Of a stretch of DNA of 64,000 bases, positions 30,201 through 40,321 are shown one piece after another; positions within the stretch are counted from its first letter, which is position 1, and the number at the start of each line of letters is the position of its first letter. Location: assembly GCF_900155525.1 (NCBI RefSeq), contig NZ_LT706952.1:940406-1004405 (forward strand). The letters run 5' to 3'. This DNA comes from Mailhella massiliensis. GTDB lineage: Bacteria > Desulfobacterota > Desulfovibrionia > Desulfovibrionales > Desulfovibrionaceae. The notes under the pieces were generated by a model. The model had not been told where the DNA came from, did no database searches, and saw nothing but the letters and a program-made list of their open reading frames with translations. Made by a program: the position numbers and the translations under genes.

Positions 30201-30557
30201 ATGACGAAAAACATCGCGCTGATCCTGGCCGCATCGCTCCTGCTGGCGGCGAATGTCGCCCGGGCGGAACAGAATGTGACCCATAAGCCGCATCACGCCA
30301 GCCTTTCCTGCCAGACCTGCCACGGCGACACCGAAAACAAGGTGCCCCCCGCCAATGAGGCATGTCTGACCTGCCACGGTCCCATGTCCGAACTCATCAA
30401 GAAGACGTCGGACTACAAGCGCAATCCCCACTACTCTCCCCACTGGGGCGATACCGTGGACTGCTACACCTGCCACAAGGAACACAAGGCTTCGGAGATT
30501 TCCTGCGCCACGCAGTACTGCCATGTGAAAAACTTTGAAGGCGTACAGCTCAAGTAG
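30201..30557 (+). CDS. Small periplasmic tetraheme cytochrome c
   Basis: 118 residues with a Sec signal (cleavage near ARA-EQ). Four heme sites: CQTCH, CLTCH, CYTCH and a final expanded CATQYCH (C-x4-CH). Additional His residues (KPHHASLSC, NPHYSPHWG, KEHKASEISC) can serve as distal ligands. It resembles the cytochrome domain of flavocytochrome c fumarate reductases, encoded here as a separate protein directly after the flavoprotein. Likely role: carry electrons from the membrane quinol-cytochrome network to that flavoprotein. A terminator follows the operon. Confidence 0.92.
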   Translation: MTKNIALILAASLLLAANVARAEQNVTHKPHHASLSCQTCHGDTENKVPPANEACLTCHGPMSELIKKTSDYKRNPHYSPHWGDTVDCYTCHKEHKASEISCATQYCHVKNFEGVQLK

Positions 30558-30609
30558 CCTCCCCCCCTCTGTACGGCACGGCGCCGACTCGGCCCGTGCT
30601 CCCATTACG

Positions 30610-30643
30610 GACGCCGCCGGAAGATATCCGGCGGCGTCTTTTT
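30610..30643 (+). terminator. Terminator of the flavoprotein-cytochrome operon
   Basis: GACGCCGCCGG-AAGATAT-CCGGCGGCGTC followed by TTTTT. Confidence 0.92.
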
Positions 30644-30986
30644 CCTGTATGCGGGGCGCATGGTTCCGGCCTGCGCCGTACCGTCACGGTCTCTCCCGCA
30701 GGACCAGTCCGCCGCGCTTCGGGCCGCGCCTGCGGCAGCGGACAAGAAACAGAAAGGTTCTGTTGCGGCAGGACATGACAAACGACGGGCAGCTTCTGCG
30801 GCACGTTTCTCCGCATCATCGTATCATACGCGAATGTAAGCATATATTGACTTCATTACCAAAGCCCGCCATGCTCCTTAAAAGAATTTCCCCCCGCATC
30901 GTTCCCGAGGCATGCAGGCTGTGCCGCTGCCTCCGCGCACGGTACGGTGCCGCCATGCGGGCAAAGATTTTTCCAGGGAGAAGGCC

Positions 30987-31469
30987 ATGAAAAGATTTCT
31001 GACGTTCCTGACCGCAGCGTTCGCGGCCGTCCTTGTCTGCGCCACCATGGCGCCCGGTGCAGAGGTGAAAACGGACTACTTCACTCTCAACCTTCCTGAA
31101 GGATGGATACAGCCCCGGTCGCCGCAGGTTCCCGAAGGCGGACTGATGGTCATTGTGCAGAACCCTGCCGAACAGTCGGCGGTGAGCATTGCCGTCACCC
31201 CCGTGCCCCTGCCCGCCAAGGAACTCGCCGCCCAGACGTTCGCCAACATGAAGGCGGGCGGCTTCACCGTTTCCGAACCCCGCCCCTCGGGTGATTCCTA
31301 TGTGGGAGAATTCTCCAGGTCTCAGACCGGGGGCGTGAGTTACTTCAGCTCCAACGGCAGGCTCGGCTGCGTCGTCACCATCGTCGGTTCGGATACGGCA
31401 AAGGGCAGAGAACTGCTGAACAACAACCTCAAGCCCGTCGACGCCCGGCTTTTCCCCTCTTCCTACTGA
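30987..31469 (+). CDS. Exported protein of unknown function
   Basis: 160 residues from ATG 30987 (GGGAGAAGG upstream). Residues 1-24 form a Sec signal (cleavage near APGA-EV). The mature part is about 135 residues with alternating beta-like segments (YFTLNLPEGW, GGLMVIVQNP, VSIAVTPVPL) and one longer helix (AKELAAQTFANMKAGG). No Cys, no lipobox, no recognised domain. It stands alone; a weak CGGGA/TCCCG hairpin with T7 follows at about 31506-31538. Confidence 0.7.
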   Translation: MKRFLTFLTAAFAAVLVCATMAPGAEVKTDYFTLNLPEGWIQPRSPQVPEGGLMVIVQNPAEQSAVSIAVTPVPLPAKELAAQTFANMKAGGFTVSEPRPSGDSYVGEFSRSQTGGVSYFSSNGRLGCVVTIVGSDTAKGRELLNNNLKPVDARLFPSSY

Positions 31470-32126
31470 AAACGGCGGAAGAACCCCGCCTGCCGTAGCA
31501 AGAATCCGGGATCGCGCCATACGGTCCCGTTTTTTTCGCCTTTTCGCAGGTCGGTCCGCGAAGACAGAAACAGAAATTCCGTCGAAGTGCCGTTCGACGG
31601 ACGGAGGATGCAGGCCGCATTCCGTTTCTCCCTCCGCGTTTTTCCGCATCTTGTTCCTTTCCGGGAAGCACGCTTTCTCTCTGAAGCCCCGCTTTCGTCC
31701 TTCGACGGATGCTACAGAGCTCCGCCCGACCATGGCGGAGAAGAAAAAACGCCGTTTTCCCTCCGCAACACGGCTTTTCCTCATGAAAAGGAGGAAAAAG
31801 CGGCGGCAATACGTTTCCGTCCGTCCGTGAAGGTTTTTCACAAAGGCCCGCTTCCGCGCAGAAAATACCGTGCGGAACGCCTCTGAAAAACATATCGCCT
31901 GTTCCGCAGGACGTTTTCCTACCTGAGGCCTATGTTATTGCCTGTAATATCAACAAGCTACCTTGCATCTGCGTTTTTTTCTTCTTGCGAAAAAAAGAAC
32001 TATTGGTAAAAGTTCCGGCATTTCAGGAAAAACCGCTTGCATTGATTGTGGTTTTACCTTTATTTTATTACCGTAAAAATTGTATGCATTTTCCTGACTT
32101 TTATAACCCTTCGGGGAGGGGATGTC
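31470..32126. other. Intergenic region upstream of the lactate operon
   Basis: 657 bp without a convincing gene. The last 200 bp are AT-rich and probably hold the operon promoter. Two inverted repeats are visible: TTTTTTTC-TTCTTGC-GAAAAAAA (about 31974-31996) and TTTTAC...GTAAAA (about 32051-32081), both possible regulator sites. No clear -24/-12 element was found. Confidence 0.45.
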
Positions 32127-33512
32127 ATGATCAGTCCTAATTTAATCAAAGAACTGAGTGCTCTGCTGGGTTCCGAAAACGTGTTCACCAGCGAAGCCGA
32201 CAGGCAGTGCTACTCCTACGACAGCGCCGTGCTTCCAGCCAAGGTTCCGGCGCTGGTTCTTCGTCCCACCCAGACGGAGCAGATAGGAGAGGCCATTCGC
32301 CTCTGTTATGAGGCCGGGCTGGCCATCACCGTGCGCGGCGCGGGTTCCAACCTCTCCGGCGGTACGGTGCCGGATACGGTGGAAAGCGCCGTCATCCTGA
32401 CCAACAGCCTGCAGAAAATTCTCGAAATCAACACCGAAGACCTGTACGCCGTGGTGCAGCCCGGCGTGGTGACGGCCCAGTTCGCCGCCGCCGTGGAAGC
32501 CAAGGGCCTCTTCTATCCGCCCGATCCCGGCTCCATGTCCGTATCCACCCTGGCAGGCAACATCGCCGAGAACGCCGGCGGTCTGCGCGGCCTCAAGTAC
32601 GGCGTGACCAAGGACTACGTCATGGGTCTGGAATTCTACGACTATGAAGGCAACCTCGTGAAAACCGGCTCCCGCACGGTCAAGTGCGTGACCGGCTTCA
32701 ATCTCGCGGGCCTCATGGTCGGTTCCGAAGGCACCATGGGCGTCATCAGCAAGGCCATACTCAAGCTGGTTCCTCCGCCCCGCGCCTCCCGCGCCATCAC
32801 GGCCGAATTTGCCGACGTGCAGGATGCCGCCGACGCCGTGGCCGCCATGATCGCCGCCCATGTGGTGCCCTGCACGCTGGAACTGCTCGACCAGGCCACG
32901 CTGAAGTATGTGGAAGCCGACCAGAAGATCGGCCTTCCCGTGGACGCCGCGGCCATGCTGCTCATTGAAGTGGACGGCCACCCCGGCCAGGTGGCGGACG
33001 AAGCCGCCATCGTGGAGGAAGTGCTCAAGAAGTGCAACGCCACGGGCATCCACATTCCCAAGGACGCGGAAGAAAAGAACAAGCTGTGGGCCGCACGCCG
33101 CAACGCCCTGCCCGCGCTTGCCCGCGCCCGTCCCACCTGCGTGCTGGAAGACGCCACGGTTCCCCGCTCCAAGATTCCGGCCATGATTAAAAGCCTCAAT
33201 GAAATCGCGGCCAAGTACAAGGTGGATATGGGCACCTTCGGCCATGCGGGCGACGGCAACCTGCATCCCACCATTCTCTGCGACAAGCGCGACAAGGAAG
33301 AATTCTCCCGCGTGGAAGCCGCTGTGGACGAAATCTTCGACGTCGCCCTCAAGCTGGGCGGCACGCTCTCCGGCGAACACGGCATAGGCACCGCCAAGGC
33401 CAAGTGGATGGAAAAGGAAACCAGCAAGGGCACCATTCTCTTCTCCCAGCGTATGCGCCGCGCCATCGACCCCAAGGGCCTGTTCAACGCCTGCAAAATC
33501 ACGGGGATCTGA
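32127..33512 (+). CDS. FAD-linked D-lactate/glycolate dehydrogenase (GlcD-like)
   Basis: 461 residues from ATG 32127 (GGGAGGGG upstream). It oxidises D-lactate (or glycolate) to the keto acid with FAD. N-terminal PCMH-type FAD domain: VRGAGSNLSGGTVP, YPPDPGSMSVSTLAGNIAENAGG, and KYGVTKDYVMGLE. C-terminal FAD-oxidase domain: HAGDGNLHPTI and SGEHGIGTAKAKWM. The next gene encodes an Fe-S partner, as in the organic-acid oxidation region of Desulfovibrio vulgaris. Electrons probably go to the membrane pool or to a cytoplasmic carrier. Confidence 0.93.
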   Translation: MISPNLIKELSALLGSENVFTSEADRQCYSYDSAVLPAKVPALVLRPTQTEQIGEAIRLCYEAGLAITVRGAGSNLSGGTVPDTVESAVILTNSLQKILEINTEDLYAVVQPGVVTAQFAAAVEAKGLFYPPDPGSMSVSTLAGNIAENAGGLRGLKYGVTKDYVMGLEFYDYEGNLVKTGSRTVKCVTGFNLAGLMVGSEGTMGVISKAILKLVPPPRASRAITAEFADVQDAADAVAAMIAAHVVPCTLELLDQATLKYVEADQKIGLPVDAAAMLLIEVDGHPGQVADEAAIVEEVLKKCNATGIHIPKDAEEKNKLWAARRNALPALARARPTCVLEDATVPRSKIPAMIKSLNEIAAKYKVDMGTFGHAGDGNLHPTILCDKRDKEEFSRVEAAVDEIFDVALKLGGTLSGEHGIGTAKAKWMEKETSKGTILFSQRMRRAIDPKGLFNACKITGI

Positions 33513-33514
33513 CC

Positions 33515-34825
33515 ATGAGCGACATCTCCCGTCTTGCACAGACACTGATGAAGCTGGACGACCGGCTGGCCGACTGTATGCGCTGCGGCCTGTGCCAGGC
33601 CGTCTGCCCGGTGTTCGGCGTCACCTATAAGGAATCGGACGTGAGCCGCGGCAAGCTGGCGCTGCTCGACAACCTTGCCCACAAGCTTATCGAGGACGCC
33701 GACGCCGTAGAGGAAAAGCTGAACCGCTGCCTTCTGTGCGGCTCCTGCCAGGCCAACTGCCCTTCCGGCGTTTCCATTCTGGAAATCTTCATGGAAGCGC
33801 GGCAGGCTCTGGTGGACTACCGCGGCCTGAACCCCATAAAGAAGTTCGTCTTCCGCGAACTGCTCACGCATCCGCAGCTTTTCAGCGCCATGATGCGCAC
33901 CGCCGCGCCCTTCCAGGGGCTCGTCATGCGACAGAAGGGCGCGAAGACCTATGACATGCCGCTGTTCAAGAAGCTCATCGGTTCGCGCCACATCGCGAAG
34001 CTTCCCGCCAAGTCGCTGCACGCGAAGTACGGGGATCTGCACACCGAAGGGCAGATCGGCATCAAGGTGCTCTTCTTTGCAGGCTGCATGGCCGACAAGT
34101 ACTATACCCAGCTCGGCGAGGCGTGCCTCAAGGTGCTCAAACATCACGGCGTGGGCGTGGTCATGCCTTCGGCCCTCACCTGCTGCGGCATTCCCGCTCT
34201 CGCCTCCGGCGACCGCACCGGTTTCGTGCTGGAAACGAGGAAGAACCTCGACGTCATCGGCCGCGAATTCACCGGCGGCGGCATACAGTACATTCTCACG
34301 CCCTGCGGTTCCTGCACCGCGACGCTGAAGGAATGGTGGCCGCACTTTGCGAAGGAATTCTCGCCCGAACATCAGAAGACCATCGCTTCGGTGGCTTCCC
34401 GCGTGATGGACATCAACGCCTTCCTCATCGACGTTCTGCATGTGGACACCATGGACAAGGGGATGCGCCGCCCCGGCGAAGTCACCCGCGTGACCTTCCA
34501 TGATTCCTGCCACCTGAAGAAGAGTCTCGGCGTATGGGAACAGCCCCGCAAGCTCATCCGCCAGAACCCCAACTACGAGCTGGTGGAAATGGCGGAGGCC
34601 GACCGCTGCTGCGGCTGCGGCGGCAGCTTCACCCTGTTCCATTACGACCTGTCCAGGCAGATCGGCCTGCGCAAACGCGAAAACATCGTCCGTACCGGCG
34701 CCGCCGCCGTAGCCACGGGATGCCCTGCGTGTATGCTTCAGATTTCCGACATGCTCTCGCAGAACAAGGACGACGTCGTCGTCAAGCATCCCATCGAAAT
34801 CTACGCGGAAACGCTGCCCGACTGA
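33515..34825 (+). CDS. Fe-S subunit of the D-lactate dehydrogenase (GlcF-like, two CCG domains)
   Basis: 436 residues; ATG two bases after the previous stop. Two [4Fe-4S] motifs: CMRCGLCQAVCP and CLLCGSCQANCP, near residues 21 and 73. Two CCG-type cysteine-rich domains follow: FAGCMADKYY...CCGIP and SCHLKKS...CCGCGGSF, which coordinate non-cubane clusters in heterodisulfide-reductase-like subunits. It accepts electrons from the FAD subunit. Same operon as the lactate permease. Confidence 0.93.
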   Translation: MSDISRLAQTLMKLDDRLADCMRCGLCQAVCPVFGVTYKESDVSRGKLALLDNLAHKLIEDADAVEEKLNRCLLCGSCQANCPSGVSILEIFMEARQALVDYRGLNPIKKFVFRELLTHPQLFSAMMRTAAPFQGLVMRQKGAKTYDMPLFKKLIGSRHIAKLPAKSLHAKYGDLHTEGQIGIKVLFFAGCMADKYYTQLGEACLKVLKHHGVGVVMPSALTCCGIPALASGDRTGFVLETRKNLDVIGREFTGGGIQYILTPCGSCTATLKEWWPHFAKEFSPEHQKTIASVASRVMDINAFLIDVLHVDTMDKGMRRPGEVTRVTFHDSCHLKKSLGVWEQPRKLIRQNPNYELVEMAEADRCCGCGGSFTLFHYDLSRQIGLRKRENIVRTGAAAVATGCPACMLQISDMLSQNKDDVVVKHPIEIYAETLPD

Positions 34826-34833
34826 TATTGTGA

Positions 34834-34863
34834 GGGGAAGGCCCGCTCTGCCGGGCCTTCCCC
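34834..34863 (+). other. Intra-operon hairpin
   Basis: Perfect 12-bp stem GGGGAAGGCCCG / CGGGCCTTCCCC with a 6-nt loop and no T-run, between the GlcF-like and lutC genes. Probably an mRNA processing or stability element. Confidence 0.6.
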
Positions 34864-34907
34864 CGCTTCCCACCGCGTCATTCGCGGAACAATGCCAAGG
34901 AGTAACA

Positions 34908-35534
34908 ATGACCCAGGATCAACTTGTTGAAGTGGTGAAAGCCAAGGCTCCCTCGATTCCCGCTTCCTTCTATGAAGCGAAGGATTTCGCGGATGCCATG
35001 CAGTACGCCGTGGACGTCACCGAAAAAAAGCGCCACTGCGAAGCCCTGCTGCCCGAAGAAGGCAAGCAGTACGGCCCTGCCAGCGAAAACGGCTTCCCCA
35101 CCATGCTCGACCGCTTCATTGCGGCCCCCGGACTTTCCGATGAAGAATATGCCGTTCTGGAAGAAAAGACCGCGGGTACCGACATCACGCTGCTGCGTTC
35201 CGGTCTGCGCGACCACATGGGCGGCTTCGACACCAGCATCACCTGGGCCGAAGCCCTGGTGGCCGACACGGTGACGTGCATCGTGAACTCCAACAGCGAA
35301 GAAGTGCGCATCGGCACCATGGTGGCCGAAGTGTCCGTCATGCTGGTGCGCAAATCCACCCTGATCAACAAGCTGGAGGACGCCAACGACATCATGCTCG
35401 ACCTGCTCAACAGAGGCGGAGCATCCTATACGGCCTTCATCACCGGCCCCAGCCGTACGGCCGATATCGAACGCGTGGGCGCTCTCGGCGTGCACGGTCC
35501 CCTCGAACTTCATATCGTGCTGCTGGAGGACTAA
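34908..35534 (+). CDS. lutC: LUD-domain protein LutC-like
   Basis: 208 residues from ATG 34908 (AAGGAG upstream). The LUD domain shows ITWAEALVADTVTCIVNSNSEE, then ITGPSRTADIE and GVHGPLELHIVLLED at the end, which is the YkgG/LutC signature. It works with the next protein in L-lactate oxidation to pyruvate. In Bacillus the complex is LutABC; Desulfovibrio carries the same function with LutA and LutB fused. The N-terminal 100 residues are longer than strictly needed for LUD. Confidence 0.9.
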   Translation: MTQDQLVEVVKAKAPSIPASFYEAKDFADAMQYAVDVTEKKRHCEALLPEEGKQYGPASENGFPTMLDRFIAAPGLSDEEYAVLEEKTAGTDITLLRSGLRDHMGGFDTSITWAEALVADTVTCIVNSNSEEVRIGTMVAEVSVMLVRKSTLINKLEDANDIMLDLLNRGGASYTAFITGPSRTADIERVGALGVHGPLELHIVLLED

Positions 35535-35537
35535 AAG

Positions 35538-37688
35538 ATGGCCGACGTCAAGAACATGAAGGAATACCACGGGCAGATCCAGGAAGCGCTGGACGACAAG
35601 TTCCTCCGCGCCACGCTGGACAAGTTCGCCGTTGAATACAAGGCCAACCGCGTCCGCATCTTCGACGGCATGGACGTGGACGGTCTCGTCAGCGAAGTGG
35701 CCGACATCAAGGACAACGCCGCCCAGCACATGATGGAACTGTTCGAACAGTTCAAGGCCGAAGCGGAAAAGCGCGGCGTGCATGTGCACCTCGCCTCCAC
35801 CGGCGCCGAAGCCAACCGCATCATCGCCAAGATCGCCAAGGAAAACAACTGCAAGAACATCATCAAGTCCAAGTCCATGACGGCGGAGGAAATCCACCTC
35901 AACGGCGCGCTGGAAAAGGAAGGCTTCCGCGTGGTGGAAACCGACCTCGGCGAATGGATCATCCAGCTGCGTCATGAAGGTCCCTCCCACATGGTCATGC
36001 CCGCCATCCACCTTTCCCGCTATCAGGTGGCGGACCTGTTCACCGACGTGACCAAGGTTCAGCAGGACAGGGAAGACATCCAGAAGCTCGTGAAGGTGGC
36101 CCGCAAGGAGCTGCGCAGCGAATATGTGAACGCCGACATGGGCATTTCCGGCGCGAACTTCGCCGTGGCGGAAGCCGGTCTCATCGGTACCGTGACCAAC
36201 GAAGGCAACCTGCGCCTCGTGACCACCATGCCCAGAGTGCATGTGGTTCTCGCCGGTCTTGAAAAGCTCATTCCCACCGTGGCCGACGCGCTGAAGGTGC
36301 TGCAGGTGCTGCCGAGAAACGCCACCGCCCAGGCCATCACCTCCTACATCACCTGGATTGCGGGCGCCAACGAATGCGCCACCGATCCCGACGGACGCAA
36401 GGAAATGCACATCGTCTTCCTTGACAACGGCCGCCTCAAGATCGCCCAGGACCCCGCCTTCAAGGACATCCTGCGCTGCGTGCGCTGCGGCGCCTGCGCC
36501 AACGTCTGCCCCGTGTACCGCCTCATCGGCGGCCACAAGATGGGCTATGTGTACATCGGCGCCGTGGGTCTCGCCCTCACCTACCTCTATCACGGCGCGG
36601 ACAAGGCCCGTGCCCTGGTGCAGAACTGCATCGGCTGCGAAGCCTGCAAGAACGTGTGCTCCGCCGGCATCGACCTGCCGCGCATCACCCGTGAAATCCG
36701 CTCCCGCATCGTGAAGAGCGAAGGCAACAATGCCGCCGGTTCCGTGATGAGCATGGTCATGAAGGACCGCGACCGCTTCCACAGCCTGCTGAAGTTCATC
36801 AAGTTCTCGCAGAAGCCCCTCACGGTGAAGGGCGGCCGCTTCATCCGCCACCTTCCCGCCGTGCTCATGGGCGGCGACCAGAGCTTCAGGCAGCTTCCCG
36901 CGCTCGCGCCCAAGTCCTTCCGCCAGCTCTTTGAGAAGGTGGTGAACAATCCTGCGCAGCCGAAGTTCCGCGTGGCCATCTTCTCCGGCTGCGCCCAGGA
37001 CTTCATCTACCCCGAACAGCTCGTGGCCGCCGTGCGCGTGCTCAACAGGCACGGCGTGCATGTGGAGTTCCCGCTCAAGCAGACCTGCTGCGGCCTGCCT
37101 CTGGAAATGATGGGACAGCGCGAAACCAGCCTCCAGGTCAGCTCGCAGAACGTGAACGCCTTCGAACCCGGCAAGTACGACGCCATCCTCACCCTCTGCG
37201 CCTCCTGCGCCGGTCATCTGAAGCACGGTTATCCCGACCTGCTGAAGGACACCGAAGACAGGTATCGTGCCGGCATCTTCGCTTCGAAGATCATGGACTT
37301 CACCTCCTTCGTGTACAACAAGCTGGGCCTCAGGGCCGACGATTTCGTCAAGTCGAACGAAAAGGTCACCTACCATTCTCCCTGCCACATGCGGAACATG
37401 GGCATCACCGAAGAACCCCGCGCGCTGCTGAACATGGTGGCGGACTACACGCCTGCGGCTGAAGAAGACGTGTGCTGCGGCTTCGGCGGCACCTTCTCGG
37501 TGAAGTTCCCCGAACTTTCCGCCGAAATCGGCAGGAAGAAGCTGAAGAACAGCGAAGCCACCGGCGCCGCCACCATCGTGACGGACTGCCCCGGCTGCGT
37601 CATGCAGATCCGCGGCGTGGCCACGGCCAACGATTCCCCCATCAAGGTCGAGCACATGTCCGAACTGCTCGCCCGCAACATGAAATAA
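35538..37688 (+). CDS. Fused LutB-LutA L-lactate oxidation iron-sulfur protein
   Basis: 716 residues, starting 3 nt after lutC stops. Residues about 20-310 are a LUD domain ([24 protein letters not shown]). Residues about 310-385 hold two [4Fe-4S] motifs: [12 protein letters not shown] and [12 protein letters not shown]. The last 240 residues carry two CCG domains (FSGCAQDF...[13 protein letters not shown]...CCGFGG; DCPGC). This is the LutB-then-LutA order in a single chain, as in D. vulgaris. Together with LutC it should oxidise L-lactate; combined with the GlcD/GlcF pair the operon covers both stereoisomers. Confidence 0.92.
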   Translation: MADVKNMKEYHGQIQEALDDKFLRATLDKFAVEYKANRVRIFDGMDVDGLVSEVADIKDNAAQHMMELFEQFKAEAEKRGVHVHLASTGAEANRIIAKIAKENNCKNIIKSKSMTAEEIHLNGALEKEGFRVVETDLGEWIIQLRHEGPSHMVMPAIHLSRYQVADLFTDVTKVQQDREDIQKLVKVARKELRSEYVNADMGISGANFAVAEAGLIGTVTNEGNLRLVTTMPRVHVVLAGLEKLIPTVADALKVLQVLPRNATAQAITSYITWIAGANECATDPDGRKEMHIVFLDNGRLKIAQDPAFKDILRCVRCGACANVCPVYRLIGGHKMGYVYIGAVGLALTYLYHGADKARALVQNCIGCEACKNVCSAGIDLPRITREIRSRIVKSEGNNAAGSVMSMVMKDRDRFHSLLKFIKFSQKPLTVKGGRFIRHLPAVLMGGDQSFRQLPALAPKSFRQLFEKVVNNPAQPKFRVAIFSGCAQDFIYPEQLVAAVRVLNRHGVHVEFPLKQTCCGLPLEMMGQRETSLQVSSQNVNAFEPGKYDAILTLCASCAGHLKHGYPDLLKDTEDRYRAGIFASKIMDFTSFVYNKLGLRADDFVKSNEKVTYHSPCHMRNMGITEEPRALLNMVADYTPAAEEDVCCGFGGTFSVKFPELSAEIGRKKLKNSEATGAATIVTDCPGCVMQIRGVATANDSPIKVEHMSELLARNMK

Positions 37689-37699
37689 TCTGAAACACC

Positions 37700-37736
37700 G
37701 GAGGGGAGGCGCTCCGCGGGTGCGTCTTCCCTCCGT
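37700..37736 (+). other. Hairpin before the lactate permease gene
   Basis: GGAGGGGAG...CTTCCCTCC, separated by a GC-rich loop; about 200 bp before lldP. Might lower read-through into the permease gene. Confidence 0.45.
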
Positions 37737-37941
37737 ACAAAACGCCCCCCGTAAAAAACTTTTCCGGCCCGGCCGGATAAGAACCTCTTCCGCCGCCCTG
37801 CCGGGCCACACGACCGGGCGGCAGGCCCGGGCGCACGCAACACGCGCCCATCCCCGGCGGAGCCCGGCAGACTCCGACAGGGAGGCATGTTCCTTCTTCT
37901 CCCTATGCCCGTCTACCTTCTTACAGTCAGAGGAGAGTTAT

Positions 37942-39630
37942 ATGAACATTGAACTGCTGGCACTTTTTGCCGTCGCACCGCTTCTCGTGGCGCTGATTCT
38001 CATGGCCGGCCTGCGCTGGTCGTCCATGCGTGCCATGCCGCTGGCCTGGGCCACGGGCGCGATTCTCGCCATCATCGTATGGCAGCTTCCGCTCATCCGC
38101 GTGATCGCCCTCACGCTTGAAGGCTTCATCACCGCAGCGGGCGTGCTCATCATCGTTTTCGGCGCTCTGCTCATCTACTACACGCTCACCTACAGCGGAG
38201 CCATGGAAACCATTCAGGCCGGCATGAAGAAAATCAGCCCCGACCGGCGCGTGCAGACCATCATCATCGGCTTCATGTTCGCCGCCTTCATTGAAGGCGC
38301 GGCCGGCTTCGGCACCCCCGCCGCTCTTGCCGCCCCTCTGCTGCTCGGCCTCGGCTTCCCTCCCCTCTGCGCCGCGGTCATCTGCCTTGCCTTCAACAGT
38401 ATTCCCGTTACCTTCGGCGCCGTGGGCACCCCCGTCCTTCAGGGCTTCAAGTCCATTGAATCCCTCGCCATGAGCGCCCTCAACGTCGGCGATCCCGCCG
38501 TCGTGTACAAGACCATCGGCGAATACGTCACCCTCATGCACCTGCCCATGCTCTTCATCCTGCCCATCTTCCTCCTGGGCTTCATGACGCGCTTCTACGG
38601 CAAGAACAAGTCCTGGGCTGAAGGCTTCGCCGCGTGGAAGTACTGCCTGCTCGCCTCCGTGTGCTTCGGCGTGCCCTACCTCATCCTCGCCTGGACCGTC
38701 GGTCCCGAACTGCCTTCCCTGCTCGGCGGCATCATCGGCCTCGGCGTGCTCGTGAAGCTTACCCAGAAGGGCATCTGCGTGCCCGAGGGAACCTGGGACT
38801 TTGATTCCAGCGACAAGTGGGACCCCGACTGGATCGGTGAAATCAAGCCTTCCGACGTGACGGAATACAAGGAACACATGAGCCAGGTCATGGCGTGGCT
38901 GCCCTATGTGCTCTGCGGTCTCATCCTCGTGGTGACCCGCGTGCCCGCCTTCCATCTGAAGCCCATCGTCACCGACCCCATGTTCAACATCGGCGCTTCC
39001 AACATTCTCGGTCAGGAAGGCGTGGGCGCGTACATCGCCCTCATGAACCTGCCCGGCACGGTGCCCTTCATTCTGGTTTCCATCATCACCATCTTCCTGC
39101 ACGGTATGCTGCGTGACGACGAAATCGGCACCAACAAGGTCAGCAAGGCCTGGTCCACCGCTTTTGTCAAGATGAAGGCCCCCACCATCTCCCTGCTCGC
39201 CGCCGTGGCGCTGGTGTCCATCTTCAAGGGTACGGGCGTGAGCGAAGCCACCAACCACGTTTCCATGCCCATGGCCCTCGCCCAGTGCCTGGCCGACCTC
39301 GCCGGCAGCGCGTGGCCCGCTCTGGCCTCCTATGTCGGCGGCCTCGGCGCCTTCATCACCGGTTCCAACACCGTGTCCGACATGCTTTTCGCCAACTTCC
39401 AGTGGGATATGGCCAGAACCCTCGGCTACACCGTGCCCCAGCACTTCATCATCGTGGCGGCTCAGGGCGCCGGCGGCGCCATGGGCAACATGATCTGCAT
39501 CCACAACATCGTGGCCGCCTGCGCCGTGCTCGGCCTCATCGGCAAGGAAGGCGATATCCTGCGCCGTACGGTCAGCCCGTTCATCCTCTACGGCATCTCC
39601 GTGGGCATCGTGGCCTTCATCCTCATGTAA
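37942..39630 (+). CDS. lldP: L-lactate permease (LctP family)
   Basis: 562 residues from ATG 37942 (AGGAGAG upstream). About 13 membrane helices. The family signature [26 protein letters not shown] is complete, as are GTPVLQGF and [17 protein letters not shown] near the end. It imports lactate with protons. Being the last gene of the operon, it supplies substrate for the dehydrogenases encoded before it. A strong terminator follows. Confidence 0.96.
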   Translation: MNIELLALFAVAPLLVALILMAGLRWSSMRAMPLAWATGAILAIIVWQLPLIRVIALTLEGFITAAGVLIIVFGALLIYYTLTYSGAMETIQAGMKKISPDRRVQTIIIGFMFAAFIEGAAGFGTPAALAAPLLLGLGFPPLCAAVICLAFNSIPVTFGAVGTPVLQGFKSIESLAMSALNVGDPAVVYKTIGEYVTLMHLPMLFILPIFLLGFMTRFYGKNKSWAEGFAAWKYCLLASVCFGVPYLILAWTVGPELPSLLGGIIGLGVLVKLTQKGICVPEGTWDFDSSDKWDPDWIGEIKPSDVTEYKEHMSQVMAWLPYVLCGLILVVTRVPAFHLKPIVTDPMFNIGASNILGQEGVGAYIALMNLPGTVPFILVSIITIFLHGMLRDDEIGTNKVSKAWSTAFVKMKAPTISLLAAVALVSIFKGTGVSEATNHVSMPMALAQCLADLAGSAWPALASYVGGLGAFITGSNTVSDMLFANFQWDMARTLGYTVPQHFIIVAAQGAGGAMGNMICIHNIVAACAVLGLIGKEGDILRRTVSPFILYGISVGIVAFILM

Positions 39631-39650
39631 GGCTTCTTTTCCCCGCCATG

Positions 39651-39678
39651 AAGGCCGCCCTCCGGGGCGGCCTTTTTT
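39651..39678 (+). terminator. Terminator of the lactate operon
   Basis: AAGGCCGCCC-TCC-GGGGCGGCCTT followed by TTTT. Confidence 0.93.
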
Positions 39679-39883
39679 GTCCCGGATGAGACAGCTCCCG
39701 GCACAGCTTCGGAAACTGCCGGGACTCGGGACGCACCGGGACTTTCGCCGTCAGAGAAAAGTACGGGAAAAAGAACGAAAAAAAAGCGGCCTCAGCCAAA
39801 AACAAAGCCCTTCCTCATCCCTTCGGAGCACAGTCCCCATGAGCCCGGACCTTGCGCAGCCTGCAAGTCCTGCCGAAAACCGT

Positions 39884-40321
39884 TTACCTCAAAAGACGAT
39901 AGCTGATCAGGACATCGATGACCCGGGAAAAGTCCTCCATGCCGAGACAGGCTATTCCCGGGGCCTTTTTCTCCCGGCCCCCCCTCTCCATCAGGGCATG
40001 ATACGTATGGGTATAACAGGTGTACAGCTTCTTCAGCACGGCAGAATCGTTTCTGAACAGATACAGAATATCCGTTCTGCTGTCGCTGCAGATATTTTTT
40101 ATAGAATTTTCGATGGCTTTACAGAAGTAGTCGACAAACAGTTTTGCGTAATTAATTGAGGAGATCTCCGCTCTCACCGCGGATGAGAGCTCTTTTTCTC
40201 TGGGGATGATTTCATCCAGATCAATATCTTCTATAAAACTATCCATCAAGCTTTCATTACATTTTTCCAGCGTAAAATCCGACACCGACTTCCATGTCAT
40301 ATCCTTGTTTCTGAACAGCAT
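39884..40321 (-). CDS. Orphan hypothetical protein in an AT-rich patch
   Basis: 145 residues, likely cytosolic and helical, with mixed charge and no recognised motif. Codons are AT-richer than those of flanking core genes, and an AT-rich gene-free stretch follows upstream, which fits a recently acquired gene. No strong ribosome-binding site precedes ATG 40321 (only GTGAAG). No relation to the nearby Xre regulator could be shown. Confidence 0.5.
   Translation of the reverse strand: MLFRNKDMTWKSVSDFTLEKCNESLMDSFIEDIDLDEIIPREKELSSAVRAEISSINYAKLFVDYFCKAIENSIKNICSDSRTDILYLFRNDSAVLKKLYTCYTHTYHALMERGGREKKAPGIACLGMEDFSRVIDVLISYRLLR

Noticed and set aside
28593-30557. True fumarate reductase
   Set aside because: The His pair before the GG motif is absent, so the call was kept general.
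32000-32060. Possible sigma-54 promoter (CTTGCA near 32035) before the lactate operon
   Set aside because: No GG at the required distance; the -24 element is missing.
34878-37811. 977-codon minus-strand frame opposite lutC/lutB-A
   Set aside because: Antisense shadow of strongly supported Fe-S protein genes.
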